Counted from the first letter of the stretch, positions 25,371 to 34,603 are shown. The stretch: DNA of 64,000 bases from Bermanella marisrubri (GCF_012295615.1 NZ_CP051183.1:2631001-2695000); one strand, 5' to 3'. Numbers and translations are program-made. Notes: generated from the sequence alone by a model not told the origin.

Positions 25371-25534
25371 TCATTCTCAGCTCGACTGAGAATCTATCCA
25401 CTTGATTTCAAATCGGGCATGGATTCCCGATCGAGTCGGGAATGACGAACTTTGCTGTCATTCTCAGCTCGACTGAGAATCTATCCAGTTGATTTCATAC
25501 CGATACATGGATTCCCGATCGAGTCGGGAATGAC
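25371..25534. repeat. Two copies of a ~76-bp double-palindrome repeat
   Basis: Unit 1 (25371-25446) and unit 2 (25458-25534) share two hairpins: TTCTCAG-CTCGA-CTGAGAA and ATTCCCGA-TCGAG-TCGGGAAT. The loops CTCGA and TCGAG are complementary to each other, so the unit can fold as a cruciform in several ways. The spacing is 87 bases. The gap 25246-25616 holds these, a CCCCGC/GCGGGG hairpin at about 25542 and nothing coding. Confidence 0.85.
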
Positions 25535-25616
25535 AGACTGTGGCCCCCGCCTTCGCGGGGATAACGTGCAAACTCAACACTGACCACTAACCACCATCCA
25601 CGAAACATCAGCACCA

Positions 25617-27533
25617 TTAAAATAGGTCTTTCAGTGCTTTTTTCGCTTTTTCTTCTAGCTCTTTCTTTTTACGATCTGCCTCTGCTTTGGCTTTGGCCTT
25701 TTCTTTCTCGGCTTTTGCTTTCGCTTCGGCTTTCAATTGGTCTTGATAACTCGATATCTCAGCCTTTGCTAAGTTTTCCAACGCTTCTTGCTTATCGCTT
25801 AAACGGCCTTCAGCCAGGTTCAAGTCTTTCAGTTGTGCTTGATAATCACCAGAATAGCTCAGCAATTTTTCATTAAGTTTATCTTTTAGTTTTTGCTCGA
25901 ACTCTGCTTGTTTTTGATCAATGCGCTCATCAAAAGCATTCTCCAACTGACGATCCAAGTCACTGGCAATACGGAGATCAGGGTCATTAAATTCACCCTT
26001 CGCACTGGCCTCTAAATTAAACTGATCGATTGTTCGCAAAGCCGCCAGCATTTCCTTTGCCAATACCGTACGGTCGGACGAGGAAAACGCAGATTTGCTA
26101 AACGTCATAACACCTTGTGCATTCAAATCTCTTCCAACCAATACTGCATTAGCGCTCACTTGTGTATTAGTTTCTTCAATCGAGAGACCAGCAAGGCCTA
26201 GCTTCATTTCATAAAGCCGCCAGTTTTCAATGGTGAGATTTAGCTTGTCTTCACCGCGACCGTCATTTACAGCACGACGATGGTCAAAACGTCCCTTTAA
26301 AGTTAGGGCATCCATGGTGGTTAAATCAGTGCCGGTCGCCAGCAGTGTCATCGGTTTGTTAATAACATCAGGCTGATGCGTTATGTCTTGAATACGCACT
26401 TTCACATTCCCCATGCTACGTAACTGTCCGCTCTTATCCGTTGCTTCAGGAAGCTTTACACTAAAACGTGTTTGCTTAATCCAAAAATCCGGAACCGGTC
26501 TATCGGTTTCGAAATGAACAAAACGCCCCTCTAAACGTGCTGCTTTCGCTTCCGTCTTGGTTGCTTTCAACTCTTCATTCACTAAATATGGACGAGCCAT
26601 TTCATAATACTTAAGCGCCGTTGCAGCATAGCCACCCATATCATCACCAAATAACAGAGCGGTTAGATTGGCTGTGCCCTGCGCATCAAGGGTGTATTTA
26701 TTTTTAATATTATTAATGTCTTCTTTAGGAGCACGCTTCAATGCTGACCATTTTTGCTTCAAATCCGACTTGGCCGTCTCAATGGTTTGCTTGGCATTGC
26801 GAATAGCTTGTTTATCTTGCTTGAACTGCTGTTTCAGATCCTCAAACTGACGCTTACGCTGTTTAAAGTCCTCAACGCTTTTGAAGCGACCAGAGAGAAT
26901 TTGATCTAGACGCTGCTCATAATCTTTTAATGAATCTTCGGTTGGTAGATTATCCTCCGCTTGATTAATAGCCATTTCATGATCTTTCACGGCTTGCTCT
27001 AACGCTTTACCACGTTGCTCTGTCAGCAGGTTTTCACGGGTAACGATCTCGTCAACACTGGGTAATTTATCTTTGGTTGTCGGGTCGTACGTGAAAGCCT
27101 TATCTTCGGTATTGTCGTCACTTTCTTGCGACGTTTTCGCTTGTTGCTGGGATTCAGTCGATTTCTCAATTAAGGCTCCCGAACGTGAACGCTCTGTACC
27201 AGTTGCTACGCCATCTAACACCAATTCAGGAATCACCGCCTTGCCCACCAATAACGGTAGCGGTTCGATGGTCGCTACCGCTTTATCAAAACTGAATAAA
27301 TTTGTCATAGGTGCGTCTTTATCAGCCACTTGAACACCTGTTATTTCGATCGCTAAGGGATTAAATGCAAAGCTTACATCCTCAACATTAACTTCGGCCT
27401 CTGCAGTGCGTGATCCAAAATATTCAATAGTCATTTTCACTAATGGGCCAGCAGCGAATAACCAGAAACTTGCAATTAACGCCATGACCACTAAAAAGCC
27501 TGCGATGCCTGACCAGCGGATCCATTTCAACAT
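25617..27533 (-). CDS. TIGR03545 family protein
   Basis: 638 residues from the ATG at 27533. One membrane helix near residues 6-28 (GIAGFLVVMALIASFWLF) is followed by an AsmA-like region (VNVEDVSFAFNPLAIEITGVQV). A central coiled coil and a long Lys/Glu/Ala-rich C-terminus (KAEKEKAKAKAEADRKKKEL) complete it. The family is found next to TIGR03546, as here: the TAA of that gene and this ATG are two bases apart. Its job is unknown; the AsmA-like start suggests envelope or lipid transport work, a weak inference. GGGGGCC precedes the ATG. Confidence 0.88.
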   Translation of the reverse strand: MLKWIRWSGIAGFLVVMALIASFWLFAAGPLVKMTIEYFGSRTAEAEVNVEDVSFAFNPLAIEITGVQVADKDAPMTNLFSFDKAVATIEPLPLLVGKAVIPELVLDGVATGTERSRSGALIEKSTESQQQAKTSQESDDNTEDKAFTYDPTTKDKLPSVDEIVTRENLLTEQRGKALEQAVKDHEMAINQAEDNLPTEDSLKDYEQRLDQILSGRFKSVEDFKQRKRQFEDLKQQFKQDKQAIRNAKQTIETAKSDLKQKWSALKRAPKEDINNIKNKYTLDAQGTANLTALLFGDDMGGYAATALKYYEMARPYLVNEELKATKTEAKAARLEGRFVHFETDRPVPDFWIKQTRFSVKLPEATDKSGQLRSMGNVKVRIQDITHQPDVINKPMTLLATGTDLTTMDALTLKGRFDHRRAVNDGRGEDKLNLTIENWRLYEMKLGLAGLSIEETNTQVSANAVLVGRDLNAQGVMTFSKSAFSSSDRTVLAKEMLAALRTIDQFNLEASAKGEFNDPDLRIASDLDRQLENAFDERIDQKQAEFEQKLKDKLNEKLLSYSGDYQAQLKDLNLAEGRLSDKQEALENLAKAEISSYQDQLKAEAKAKAEKEKAKAKAEADRKKKELEEKAKKALKDLF

Positions 27534-27534
27534 A

Positions 27535-28041
27535 TTAGGCCCCCATCTCTTCATAGACTTTGTAGAACTTACTGGCTTTTAACCATTTTGTGATTTTTAG
27601 TTTCTCAACCCATGCCATAAATTTATGACGGTAAAAAACAACAAATACATAGCTCAGAATCAAAACAGGAATAAACGCAATAACTGAAATAGCCAAGCTG
27701 CCCATCAGCAACGTATGGTTAAACTTAAAAGCACGCCAGAAATCACTTTGATACAAGCTGGTCCAAACAGTTTGTAAGTCCGGTAGCGTTAGCAAATACT
27801 CGCCCAGCGAAATAGACCAAGGATCAATCAAATAAGCGATTAGGGTAAAAATTGCACTTGCTAGGAAGAAAGCCCCAAGATTGACGCGAGTGACAAAGGC
27901 GATAAATAAGATGACTAAATTATGCAGACTAAAGAATGGGGTTAATCCAATAAACAAAGCCAAAGCAAAGCCAAATGCAATTTGCAATGGTGATGCATCA
28001 CTACCAAGTATCTTTAGAAATTTTGCGAGCATAGTAAGCAT
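27535..28041 (-). CDS. TIGR03546 family membrane protein
   Basis: 168 residues with three or four hydrophobic segments (IAFGFALALFIGLTPF, LVILFIAFVTRVNLGAFFLAS, ISVIAFIPVLILSYVFVVFY). SPLQIAFGFALALFIGL is the family hallmark, similar to the DUF2062 pattern. It is translated just before the TIGR03545 partner and follows the esterase gene's end by about 24 bases, so it may share a transcript with it. Confidence 0.88.
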   Translation of the reverse strand: MLTMLAKFLKILGSDASPLQIAFGFALALFIGLTPFFSLHNLVILFIAFVTRVNLGAFFLASAIFTLIAYLIDPWSISLGEYLLTLPDLQTVWTSLYQSDFWRAFKFNHTLLMGSLAISVIAFIPVLILSYVFVVFYRHKFMAWVEKLKITKWLKASKFYKVYEEMGA

Positions 28042-28065
28042 AAGCGTATTTCCAATTGTTCGATG

Positions 28066-28983
28066 TTAATGTTTTGTTGTTCTGAGTGTATCACTGATCA
28101 TGGTGTATACGGGGTTCAACCAACGCAAACCATAACATAACGCGCCGACCAAATGACGATGATTGACCTCCTCAATCATAATGCAATCGTGCTTTACGTG
28201 TAATTGCTCTAAACGACGTGAAAAACGTTCACTATGGTAAGGACCCACTGTTACATCATCAGATCCGTGTATTAATAGACATGGTGGCATGTTTTCATGA
28301 GCCCAGTTTATTGGATTCGCCTCGTGAGCATTGTGCTCATGACCATAGTCTTCACGTATTTCACTTACGTCGTAAACTCTTACACCATCAAACTTACCCA
28401 CTACTAGTGGATCGTCTAAAGGCAGGTCATAAGGCCCAGCTAAACCAATAAACTGATTAATAGAAGTATCGCTTTCTTGCAGATATTGCTCGTGTGTCGC
28501 GAGCATTGCGCCAGTATGTGCTCCTGCACTGTGACCCATCATAACAAAACCGTTTTGCCGAAGCCCTTGGCTGTCAATACTTTTCGCGTCGATCAATGAG
28601 GGAAGCCGCCTAACGGCTTCAGCTATGTCCTCAATGAAGTGAGGATATTTAACAGCTGGATACAATCGGTAAGTCGGCACCGCGCAGGCAAACCCAAGCT
28701 CAGCTAAAGCTCTACCAGCAAACGCATATTCATCTTTGTGCCCAGTATCCCAAGCTCCGCCATGGACAAACATCACCCAAGGAGTATCCGCACTGTATTC
28801 GATAGGTAGATAAACATCCATGCTTTGGCGAGCATCTTGACCATATTGTAGGTTTTTAATCCTCTTGACCCCTGCAAATGTGGCTCCTACTGGAGACAAT
28901 AAATAGTTCATTAGCCATAAAGGCTTAAACAAAATAACGACAACAAGTAGAACCCAAAGCGCAATCAGTACTGCCCAAATCAA
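28066..28983 (-). CDS. Alpha/beta hydrolase (esterase)
   Basis: 305 residues from the TTG at 28983. HGGAW is the oxyanion-hole motif and GHSAGAH the nucleophile elbow; LLIHGSDDVTVGPYHSERF carries the Asp, and EEVNHRHLVG the His. An N-terminal membrane anchor (LIWAVLIALWVLLVVVILF) puts it at the inner membrane. The frame is open to an ATG at 29022, but that lacks a Shine-Dalgarno, whereas AAGGGGA lies eight bases before the TTG, whose bases overlap the TGA of the upstream gene (TTGA). This is of the kynurenine formamidase/carboxylesterase type; the substrate is unknown. Confidence 0.85.
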   Translation of the reverse strand: MIWAVLIALWVLLVVVILFKPLWLMNYLLSPVGATFAGVKRIKNLQYGQDARQSMDVYLPIEYSADTPWVMFVHGGAWDTGHKDEYAFAGRALAELGFACAVPTYRLYPAVKYPHFIEDIAEAVRRLPSLIDAKSIDSQGLRQNGFVMMGHSAGAHTGAMLATHEQYLQESDTSINQFIGLAGPYDLPLDDPLVVGKFDGVRVYDVSEIREDYGHEHNAHEANPINWAHENMPPCLLIHGSDDVTVGPYHSERFSRRLEQLHVKHDCIMIEEVNHRHLVGALCYGLRWLNPVYTMISDTLRTTKH

Positions 28984-29570
28984 AGTATATTCCCCTTTTT
29001 TAAGTATCCCATACGCTGACAATACTGACGCATTGCGTGAGCTAGTATTTCAATTTGTTCATTATTCAACTGGCGATAATCAAAATATGGGCACACCCAT
29101 AACGGCCGTTGACGATGCTGAAAAATGCGGGTTGATAATGGCGTGAAGTCATGGCTATTTTCATATTGTAAACCGCAGTCTTCGGCATGTTGCTTACCCA
29201 TTATCAAATGTAAACCCGCATCCCATTGAAATTGATTACTCATATCATGGCAGCCAAACAATAATCGTGTTCCGCTTCGTGCCTGCAATAAGCAGTGCTC
29301 TCGATAGGTCTGCCACTTGTCATAAAACGGAAAAGCGCTATGCATAAGCTTGGCGTAAACATTAAAGATCTTACGCCAATGATTACCTGTCATTTGTGCG
29401 ATATAAGAGATATCGGCGTCCGCCAGCGGCACAACGCCATTTGGATGTTCGAAGGGCTGTATCGGCGGACGATTAGCCGTATACACAGTTATGGGTAAGG
29501 GCTGGGCGTCTTCATAGTGCAAGATATGGTCACCCAAACCCTGCCATGGATAGCTATTGCTTATGCTCAC
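28980..29570 (-). CDS. Conserved hypothetical protein
   Basis: 196 residues without signal or membrane segments. YIAQMTGNHWRKIFNVYAKLM and DKWQTYREHCLLQ look like conserved helices; GTRLLFGCHDMSNQFQ and HLIMGKQHAE follow. I recall a DUF6942-type pattern, but cannot be sure. The stop overlaps the start of the downstream esterase, so the pair is translationally coupled. No function is offered. Confidence 0.65.
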   Translation of the reverse strand: MSISNSYPWQGLGDHILHYEDAQPLPITVYTANRPPIQPFEHPNGVVPLADADISYIAQMTGNHWRKIFNVYAKLMHSAFPFYDKWQTYREHCLLQARSGTRLLFGCHDMSNQFQWDAGLHLIMGKQHAEDCGLQYENSHDFTPLSTRIFQHRQRPLWVCPYFDYRQLNNEQIEILAHAMRQYCQRMGYLKKGNIL

Positions 29571-29639
29571 GATAAAAATGTTTTTATTACTTGGGTTACG
29601 GACCTCTCTATAATCCGCCTTTTACACTAGGGCTGGATC

Positions 29640-30299
29640 ATGGATTTAACGCAAGAGAGAGACCCCTCGGTATCTGAAATCTATCAGAAAATCTGCGATG
29701 ACATCTATGCACAAGGATACAGCATTATCGATAATGCTCTACCTCAAGCTTTATTACAGTCCTTGATGAACCATATTGCTACCCTCTCTAGCCAAGAATT
29801 CAAAGTCGCAGGTACTGGCCGTCAAGATGAACACCAAGTAAATCAATTCGTGCGCCGCGACGAGATCCATTGGTTGTCGGAAGAACGCGAGTGTGAGAGA
29901 GAATGGTTCCATTGGGCGCAAGGCCTACAAACAGAAATCAATAAGCGCCTGATGCTGGGTCTCTTCAGCTATGAGGCCCATATGGCACACTATGAGCCAG
30001 GCGCTTTCTATAAGAAACATCTAGATGCTTTCAAGGGCAGTCGCAGCCGTGTATTGAGTACCGTGCTCTACCTTAACCCTCAATGGCAAAGCAACTATGG
30101 TGGCGAGTTGGTGATTTATGATGAACATAATCACGACAGCGAACTTACCCGTGTGAGTCCAATGCCAGGCACCTTGGTTGTATTTTTAAGTGAGGATTTC
30201 CCTCATGAAGTGTTACCTGCTAGAGAGCATCGACACAGTATTGCAGGCTGGTTCCGAGTCAACGAAAGCGTTGGGAATCAAATCGCCCCACCGCAATAA
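29640..30299 (+). CDS. 2-oxoglutarate/Fe(II)-dependent oxygenase, SM-20 like
   Basis: 219 residues. The HxD...H iron triad is H127, D129 and H189 (KKHLDAF and FPHEVLP). The 2OG-binding Arg is in HSIAGWFR near residue 206. The segment YLNPQWQSNYGGELVIY lies between. The family resembles prolyl hydroxylases that modify ribosomal protein or elongation factor residues in bacteria; the target here is unknown. It is read divergently from the conserved hypothetical gene at 28980-29570. Confidence 0.88.
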   Translation: MDLTQERDPSVSEIYQKICDDIYAQGYSIIDNALPQALLQSLMNHIATLSSQEFKVAGTGRQDEHQVNQFVRRDEIHWLSEERECEREWFHWAQGLQTEINKRLMLGLFSYEAHMAHYEPGAFYKKHLDAFKGSRSRVLSTVLYLNPQWQSNYGGELVIYDEHNHDSELTRVSPMPGTLVVFLSEDFPHEVLPAREHRHSIAGWFRVNESVGNQIAPPQ

Positions 30300-30338
30300 T
30301 GATCGTCATACATTCTATCCATAGGGTAGACTTAGCCT

Positions 30339-30806
30339 ATGGATAAACATACTTTACTAGATCAGCTCGTTCAGCAACTGCTTGCCGATATCGATGAACA
30401 TATCAAAGCTGCCGAACAAGCCCACAATGCCGCCACCCACGAACAAAGCAAGGCCGAGACCCAATACGATACGCTAGGTTTAGAACAAGCGTATCTTGCA
30501 CATGGTCAAAGCGAACGCATTGACAACCTTCAGCAACAAATCGCTCGACTAAACCACTTTGATCTGCGTACTTTTGATGAAGATGACGAAATACATTTAG
30601 GTGCTTTTGTACAGCTAATAAACAGCCAGACCAATAAAAACCTCGATGTATTTATATTACCCTGTGCCGGTGGCTATACCCTCGAGAAAAGCATTCATAC
30701 ACTCACGCCAGATACGCCTATTGCAAAAGCCATAATGGGATTGGGTATCGATGATGAATTCAAATTAGGAAATGGGCAGCGTTATCGCATCACTAAGGTC
30801 TCTTAG
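30339..30806 (+). CDS. GreA/GreB C-terminal domain-like protein
   Basis: 155 residues. The C-terminal half (GAFVQLINSQTNKNLDVFIL and LTPDTPIAKAIMGLGIDDEF) matches the FKBP-like C-terminal domain of GreA/GreB, with the diagnostic S/P-P.A.A..G pattern. The N-terminal half is a helical, Gln/His-rich stretch, not a recognisable Gre coiled-coil tip. It could be a RNA polymerase secondary-channel-related factor, or simply a stand-alone Gre-like fold. The stop codon is followed within a few bases by the heptanucleotide satellite. Confidence 0.75.
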   Translation: MDKHTLLDQLVQQLLADIDEHIKAAEQAHNAATHEQSKAETQYDTLGLEQAYLAHGQSERIDNLQQQIARLNHFDLRTFDEDDEIHLGAFVQLINSQTNKNLDVFILPCAGGYTLEKSIHTLTPDTPIAKAIMGLGIDDEFKLGNGQRYRITKVS

Positions 30807-30987
30807 TTGAATTGTGAGTTGTGAGTTGTGAATTGTGAGTTGTGAGTTGTGAGTTGTGAGTTGTGAGTTGTGAGTTGTGAGTTGTGAGTTGTGAGTTGTG
30901 AGTTGTGAGTTGTGAGTTGTGAGTTGTGAGTTGTGAGTTGTGAGTTGTGAGTTGTGAGTTGTGAGTTGTGAGTTGTGAGTTGTGAGT
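30807..30987. repeat. Heptanucleotide satellite, GTTGTGA, about 26 copies
   Basis: Roughly 181 bases are tandem GTTGTGA/ATTGTGA units with only two or three variant units at the 5' end. Because seven is not a multiple of three, every frame cycles through the same heptapeptide (THNSQLT on the minus strand), creating open frames that are not genes. The rest of the gap to 31244 holds a palindrome (31036-31062) and no gene. Confidence 0.97.
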
Positions 30988-31035
30988 ATCCAATGATTGA
31001 TTTATCGATACTCATGTCAAGCAAAATCGTCGTTT

Positions 31036-31062
31036 TCCGGCGTCGCGGAGCGACAGACCGGA
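31036..31062. repeat. REP-like palindrome
   Basis: TCCGG-C-GTCGC-GGA-GCGAC-AGA-CCGGA forms a hairpin with an inner five-base stem and an outer five-base stem. It has the look of repetitive extragenic palindromes, but only this copy is seen in the window. Confidence 0.55.
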
Positions 31063-31244
31063 GAATCCATCATTCATAACTCAACATTCATAACTCATAA
31101 CTCCTTAAATAAGCCTACCTTATAGACATCAACAGCCGGTACTTATATTGCGTATATAAAGCCAGCAAATACTTTTGTTCCCTTCTGACACTTGTTAAAG
31201 TCTATCGATTACATGTTCATTGAATAATAAAAACAGAGGGCGAA

Positions 31245-32468
31245 ATGGCTGATTCTCAATACGACATTATTATTTTTGGTGCCACTAGTTTCGTTGGCGA
31301 TATATTAACGGGCTATATGCACAAAACCTATGGCACCAATGGTGAAATCAAATGGGCCATGGCTGGGCGTAGCGAGTCAAAACTACAAGCCATTAAAAGT
31401 AAACACGGTGCGCAAGATGTTCCTCATTTTATCGCTGATGCGAGTAACGAAGAGCAGCTCAAAACATTGGCAGATAAAGCTCGTGTCATTGTCAGCACAG
31501 TCGGTCCTTATGCACTGTACGGTGAACCCCTGGTTAAAGTCTGTGTTGAATCAGGCACCGATTACTGCGATTTAACTGGTGAAGTTCAATGGTACAAACG
31601 CATGGTGGACAAGTACGAAGCGAAAGCAAAAGAAACGGGCGCACGCATTGTTCATTGCAGTGGTTTTGACTCGATTCCATCCGATTTAGGCGTTTACTTC
31701 ACTCAGCAGCAAGCACAAAAAACCTTTGGCGAAATGTGTCACCAAATTGATATGCGTGTGGCCAAACTCAAAGGAGGTGCCAGCGGTGGTACCGTGGCAA
31801 GTATGATGAACATCGCAAAAGAAGCGGCAAAAGACCCTAAACTGCGCAAAGAATTACAAAATCCGTACAGTATTTGCCCAAGCGATCATGGCTTCAAAAC
31901 TCGCCAACACAATGTGGGCGGCGCAGAGTTTGATGAAAATGTTGATGGTTGGATTGGGCCTTTTGTTATGGCTGCGGTAAACACTCGAGTTGTGCATCGT
32001 TCAAACGTATTGCAAGACAAAGCCTATGGCCAAGACTTCAAATACAGTGAGGCCATGATGATGGGTAAAGGGAAAAAAGGTGAAAAACGCGCCAAGAGCA
32101 TGGGGCGCATGTTGAAATGGTTTATGATTTTTGCCGCTATTGCCCCAACGCGCTGGTTATTAGAGAAATTTGTACCTAAGCCTGGCGAAGGTCCAAGTCC
32201 GAAAGAACAAGAAGAAGGTATGTTTGACATGCGCTTCTATGGACAGACCCCGTCTGGCAAAAAAATTATCGCAAAGGTAGTCGGCGATCGCGATCCTGGA
32301 TATGGCAGCACGGCTAAAATGCTTGGCCAAGCTGCAGTTTGTCTTGCAAACATTAATAAAGACGAAAAAGCCGGCGGCTTTTGGACGCCTGCTAGTATTT
32401 ATCAAGACGATCTCATCGAACGCTTGCAAGCCAAAAGCGGCTTAACCTTCGAGGTTTTGGGCTCTTAA
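31245..32468 (+). CDS. Saccharopine dehydrogenase-like oxidoreductase (trans-acting enoyl reductase family)
   Basis: 407 residues. The Rossmann start DIIIFGATSFVGDI matches saccharopine dehydrogenase NADP-binding domains, with GATG-like dinucleotide contact. YCDLTGEVQWYKRMVDKY and CSGFDSIPSDLGV are signature segments of the trans-acting enoyl reductase type group. The C-terminal part (LTFEVLG) closes the domain. In Mycobacteria these enzymes act in phthiocerol lipid synthesis; the substrate here is unknown. AGAGGGCG precedes the ATG. Confidence 0.87.
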   Translation: MADSQYDIIIFGATSFVGDILTGYMHKTYGTNGEIKWAMAGRSESKLQAIKSKHGAQDVPHFIADASNEEQLKTLADKARVIVSTVGPYALYGEPLVKVCVESGTDYCDLTGEVQWYKRMVDKYEAKAKETGARIVHCSGFDSIPSDLGVYFTQQQAQKTFGEMCHQIDMRVAKLKGGASGGTVASMMNIAKEAAKDPKLRKELQNPYSICPSDHGFKTRQHNVGGAEFDENVDGWIGPFVMAAVNTRVVHRSNVLQDKAYGQDFKYSEAMMMGKGKKGEKRAKSMGRMLKWFMIFAAIAPTRWLLEKFVPKPGEGPSPKEQEEGMFDMRFYGQTPSGKKIIAKVVGDRDPGYGSTAKMLGQAAVCLANINKDEKAGGFWTPASIYQDDLIERLQAKSGLTFEVLGS

Positions 32469-32608
32469 ACGTCAGTACTCGACATTCGGTGCGACTAATG
32501 TCCACCGAATGTCATAGCCTATCAGTAACAGAGTGTCTCACGCACTAACGAAGCACCTTCTGACATGATTCGATATACTGGCGCTAACATTTATTAACCA
32601 GTGCTATC

Positions 32609-33481
32609 ATGCGTTTCTATCCTCTTATAATTCTTGCTCTCAGCATAGTCATTATTCCCTCATGGGCAGATGACAAATCTGACCTAGTGCCCAGACCCAT
32701 GGCAATGGGTATTCAATACTCTCAGTTAGATTCAGCACAATTAGCAGATTCAGATTTGCACTTAGCCATTCACAGGTCCAGACTAAAACTTCCGATTAAT
32801 CGATACGCCCTACTCGGACATACTTTTATTCCGCATTTATCCTATGAGGAAAGCGTATTTCAAGTTCCAAACCCCGCGTCTGCGTCAAGCCTTACACTTC
32901 ATACTATTAAAACGCCGTTAATGTTCATTAAAAAGCAGGACAATGGCTGGTTAAGAATCTTAAATATTACACCTAGTTGGCATACCGATCTCAAAGCGAA
33001 AGATGAAAAATCCTACTCTTTGATGGGGCTACTTCTATGGCGATTCAGAGACGAATCTAGCCCACATAGCTATACATTTGGTTTGGGCATGAATCGGTTG
33101 TTCGGTGAATACAAACCTGTTCCCATGGTGGCATATAGCTATCAAACCTCTACACACACACGATATGATTTCGGCTTCCCAGTAACGAAAGCTGAGCATA
33201 GGTTTAACAATTCCTGGGCTGCATTTTCTGCCATTGCCCCCTCGGGAGGCAATTGGCGCTATCAAACTAGAAATGAAGAGCAGCGTCTAAATCTATCCTA
33301 TAAAGGCTGGAATGCAACGCTTGGACTTCGGCGTCATTTGTGGAAAAAGGTTTGGCTTACATTAGAGGTAGGAAAAAGTATTGATCGTAGCCTAGATTTT
33401 AGCAATGACAGTATTGATAGTCAGGAAGTTAAAATTGAAGATACGACGATTTATAAGATAAGTATTGGTTTGCATCCTTAG
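32609..33481 (+). CDS. Predicted outer membrane beta-barrel protein
   Basis: 290 residues, signal peptide cleaved after about residue 20 (SWA-DD). It is made of alternating amphipathic strands (HTIKTPLMFIKKQDNGWLRI, SYTFGLGMNRLFGEYKPVP, GWNATLGLRRHLWKKVWLTL) and ends with a strand TIYKISIGLHP. The pattern resembles the DUF6268 outer-membrane family. Its function is unknown. Confidence 0.65.
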   Translation: MRFYPLIILALSIVIIPSWADDKSDLVPRPMAMGIQYSQLDSAQLADSDLHLAIHRSRLKLPINRYALLGHTFIPHLSYEESVFQVPNPASASSLTLHTIKTPLMFIKKQDNGWLRILNITPSWHTDLKAKDEKSYSLMGLLLWRFRDESSPHSYTFGLGMNRLFGEYKPVPMVAYSYQTSTHTRYDFGFPVTKAEHRFNNSWAAFSAIAPSGGNWRYQTRNEEQRLNLSYKGWNATLGLRRHLWKKVWLTLEVGKSIDRSLDFSNDSIDSQEVKIEDTTIYKISIGLHP

Positions 33482-33547
33482 GCTGTAAATTTAAATTAGA
33501 GATAAAGCATGGTATCGTAACTCCATTGCCACAAAAAAAGATTAGTC

Positions 33548-33931
33548 ATGTCCGATAGTGTATTACATCAACGTATTGAAGATGCCTTGAAAGCAATTAT
33601 CCCTTTTGCGCAACAAGCAGACGAAATAATTGAAGCGCTAAAAGCAGAAAACAAAGCAAAGTTCACTGCTATTTTTCCTCAGGATAGTATTTTTCAAACG
33701 ACCGCCAATCGTTTTTTACCCTACATCGAAGAATTGGATAAGGATTATCAGGCGTTGCCTGAAGATGTAAACGACCCAGCGTTTGAGCCATTACTAAAAG
33801 ACTTGGTAAAGAAGATGGAGTTAATCCAGCTTATCTTGCAAGAGTTTCACAATGCACGTGATTATGATGATGAGGAAGAATCAAGTCCCACCATTGAGCC
33901 AGATTCTGACGAAAAACCTACATTGCATTAA
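33548..33931 (+). CDS. Acidic helical hypothetical protein
   Basis: 127 residues, no membrane segment. The first 100 residues are predicted helical (LHQRIEDALKAIIPFAQQADEI; LVKKMELIQLILQEFHNA), and the tail is acidic and unstructured (DDEEESSPTIEPDSDEKP). I do not recognise the family. It is transcribed toward a convergent HEPN-like gene, with only three bases between their stops. Confidence 0.65.
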   Translation: MSDSVLHQRIEDALKAIIPFAQQADEIIEALKAENKAKFTAIFPQDSIFQTTANRFLPYIEELDKDYQALPEDVNDPAFEPLLKDLVKKMELIQLILQEFHNARDYDDEEESSPTIEPDSDEKPTLH

Positions 33932-33934
33932 CGG

Positions 33935-34603
33935 TTATTGATTAATAACAGGATAGTAAATATCGCCCCAGTCTTCTTCTGGGGTGTCTAACATAATTTC
34001 TAAAACAGTAGGCACTAACGCCCCGAGCAGCTTCACACCGTCACTCACTTGGGTTCGATTAATTTGGCTTTGATAGGTTGCACCGCCATGAATGACTTGG
34101 TTGCGAAGTACAAACAACCTATCCAGCACAATGCCAAGTAGCCCTTCTACATTTTGACGGCTTAAAAAATTCAACGCTTCAACACTAGAACGATCAAATT
34201 GTTCCGACCAAGATTCGTCTTCAATATCGCGGCGCTTTGCTAACCAAAACCCGTGATACACATAAGGATTTTTAATCAGCGCTTTCACTGGGCCGGAATA
34301 GGTTTGCCAAAGGCAGGCATAAATAGCTTGCGACTGGTCATGCCTGACTAGCTTTGAAACAAACCGCTGAAACGCAAATTGTTCTGCTAGGGATTCGCTG
34401 CCGCCTTCATCGACGGCGTAGCACGCATTAAATGCTATCCACAAACTTATGAGCTGGAGGTCTGGGTTTTCTGATTGCTCTTCAGCACATTTTAGCCAGC
34501 TAATGGCGCGATGTAGGCGCGTGGCATGGGTCTCTGATAATTCTCCTCGCTTTTCTTTCAACGAGGACTTTAACGTTTCAAAATTCAAATCAGCATACTC
34601 CAT
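33935..34603 (-). CDS. HEPN-domain protein (Apea-like)
   Basis: 222 residues from the ATG at 34603. A helical bundle ends in LFVLRNQVIHGGA, with the RX4H motif at R167/H172 and the following Gly-Gly often seen in Apea-type HEPN proteins. SLWIAFNACYAVDEGG near residue 60 is the first conserved block. HEPN proteins of this kind are found in defence or RNA processing contexts; no partner gene is visible here. AAGGG lies seven bases before the ATG. Confidence 0.72.
   Translation of the reverse strand: MEYADLNFETLKSSLKEKRGELSETHATRLHRAISWLKCAEEQSENPDLQLISLWIAFNACYAVDEGGSESLAEQFAFQRFVSKLVRHDQSQAIYACLWQTYSGPVKALIKNPYVYHGFWLAKRRDIEDESWSEQFDRSSVEALNFLSRQNVEGLLGIVLDRLFVLRNQVIHGGATYQSQINRTQVSDGVKLLGALVPTVLEIMLDTPEEDWGDIYYPVINQ

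Noticed and set aside
25371-25534. Repeat pair considered as a CRISPR remnant
   Set aside because: Only two units, each a double hairpin of about 76 bases with a short spacer and no cas genes nearby.
30793-31024. Two open frames of repeating THNSQL peptides
   Set aside because: They are produced by the seven-base satellite, which keeps all minus-strand frames open, and have no start signals of their own.
33935-34603. HEPN protein considered part of a toxin-antitoxin pair with the acidic helical protein at 33548-33931
   Set aside because: The two genes are convergent, not in one operon, and the neighbour has no antitoxin features.
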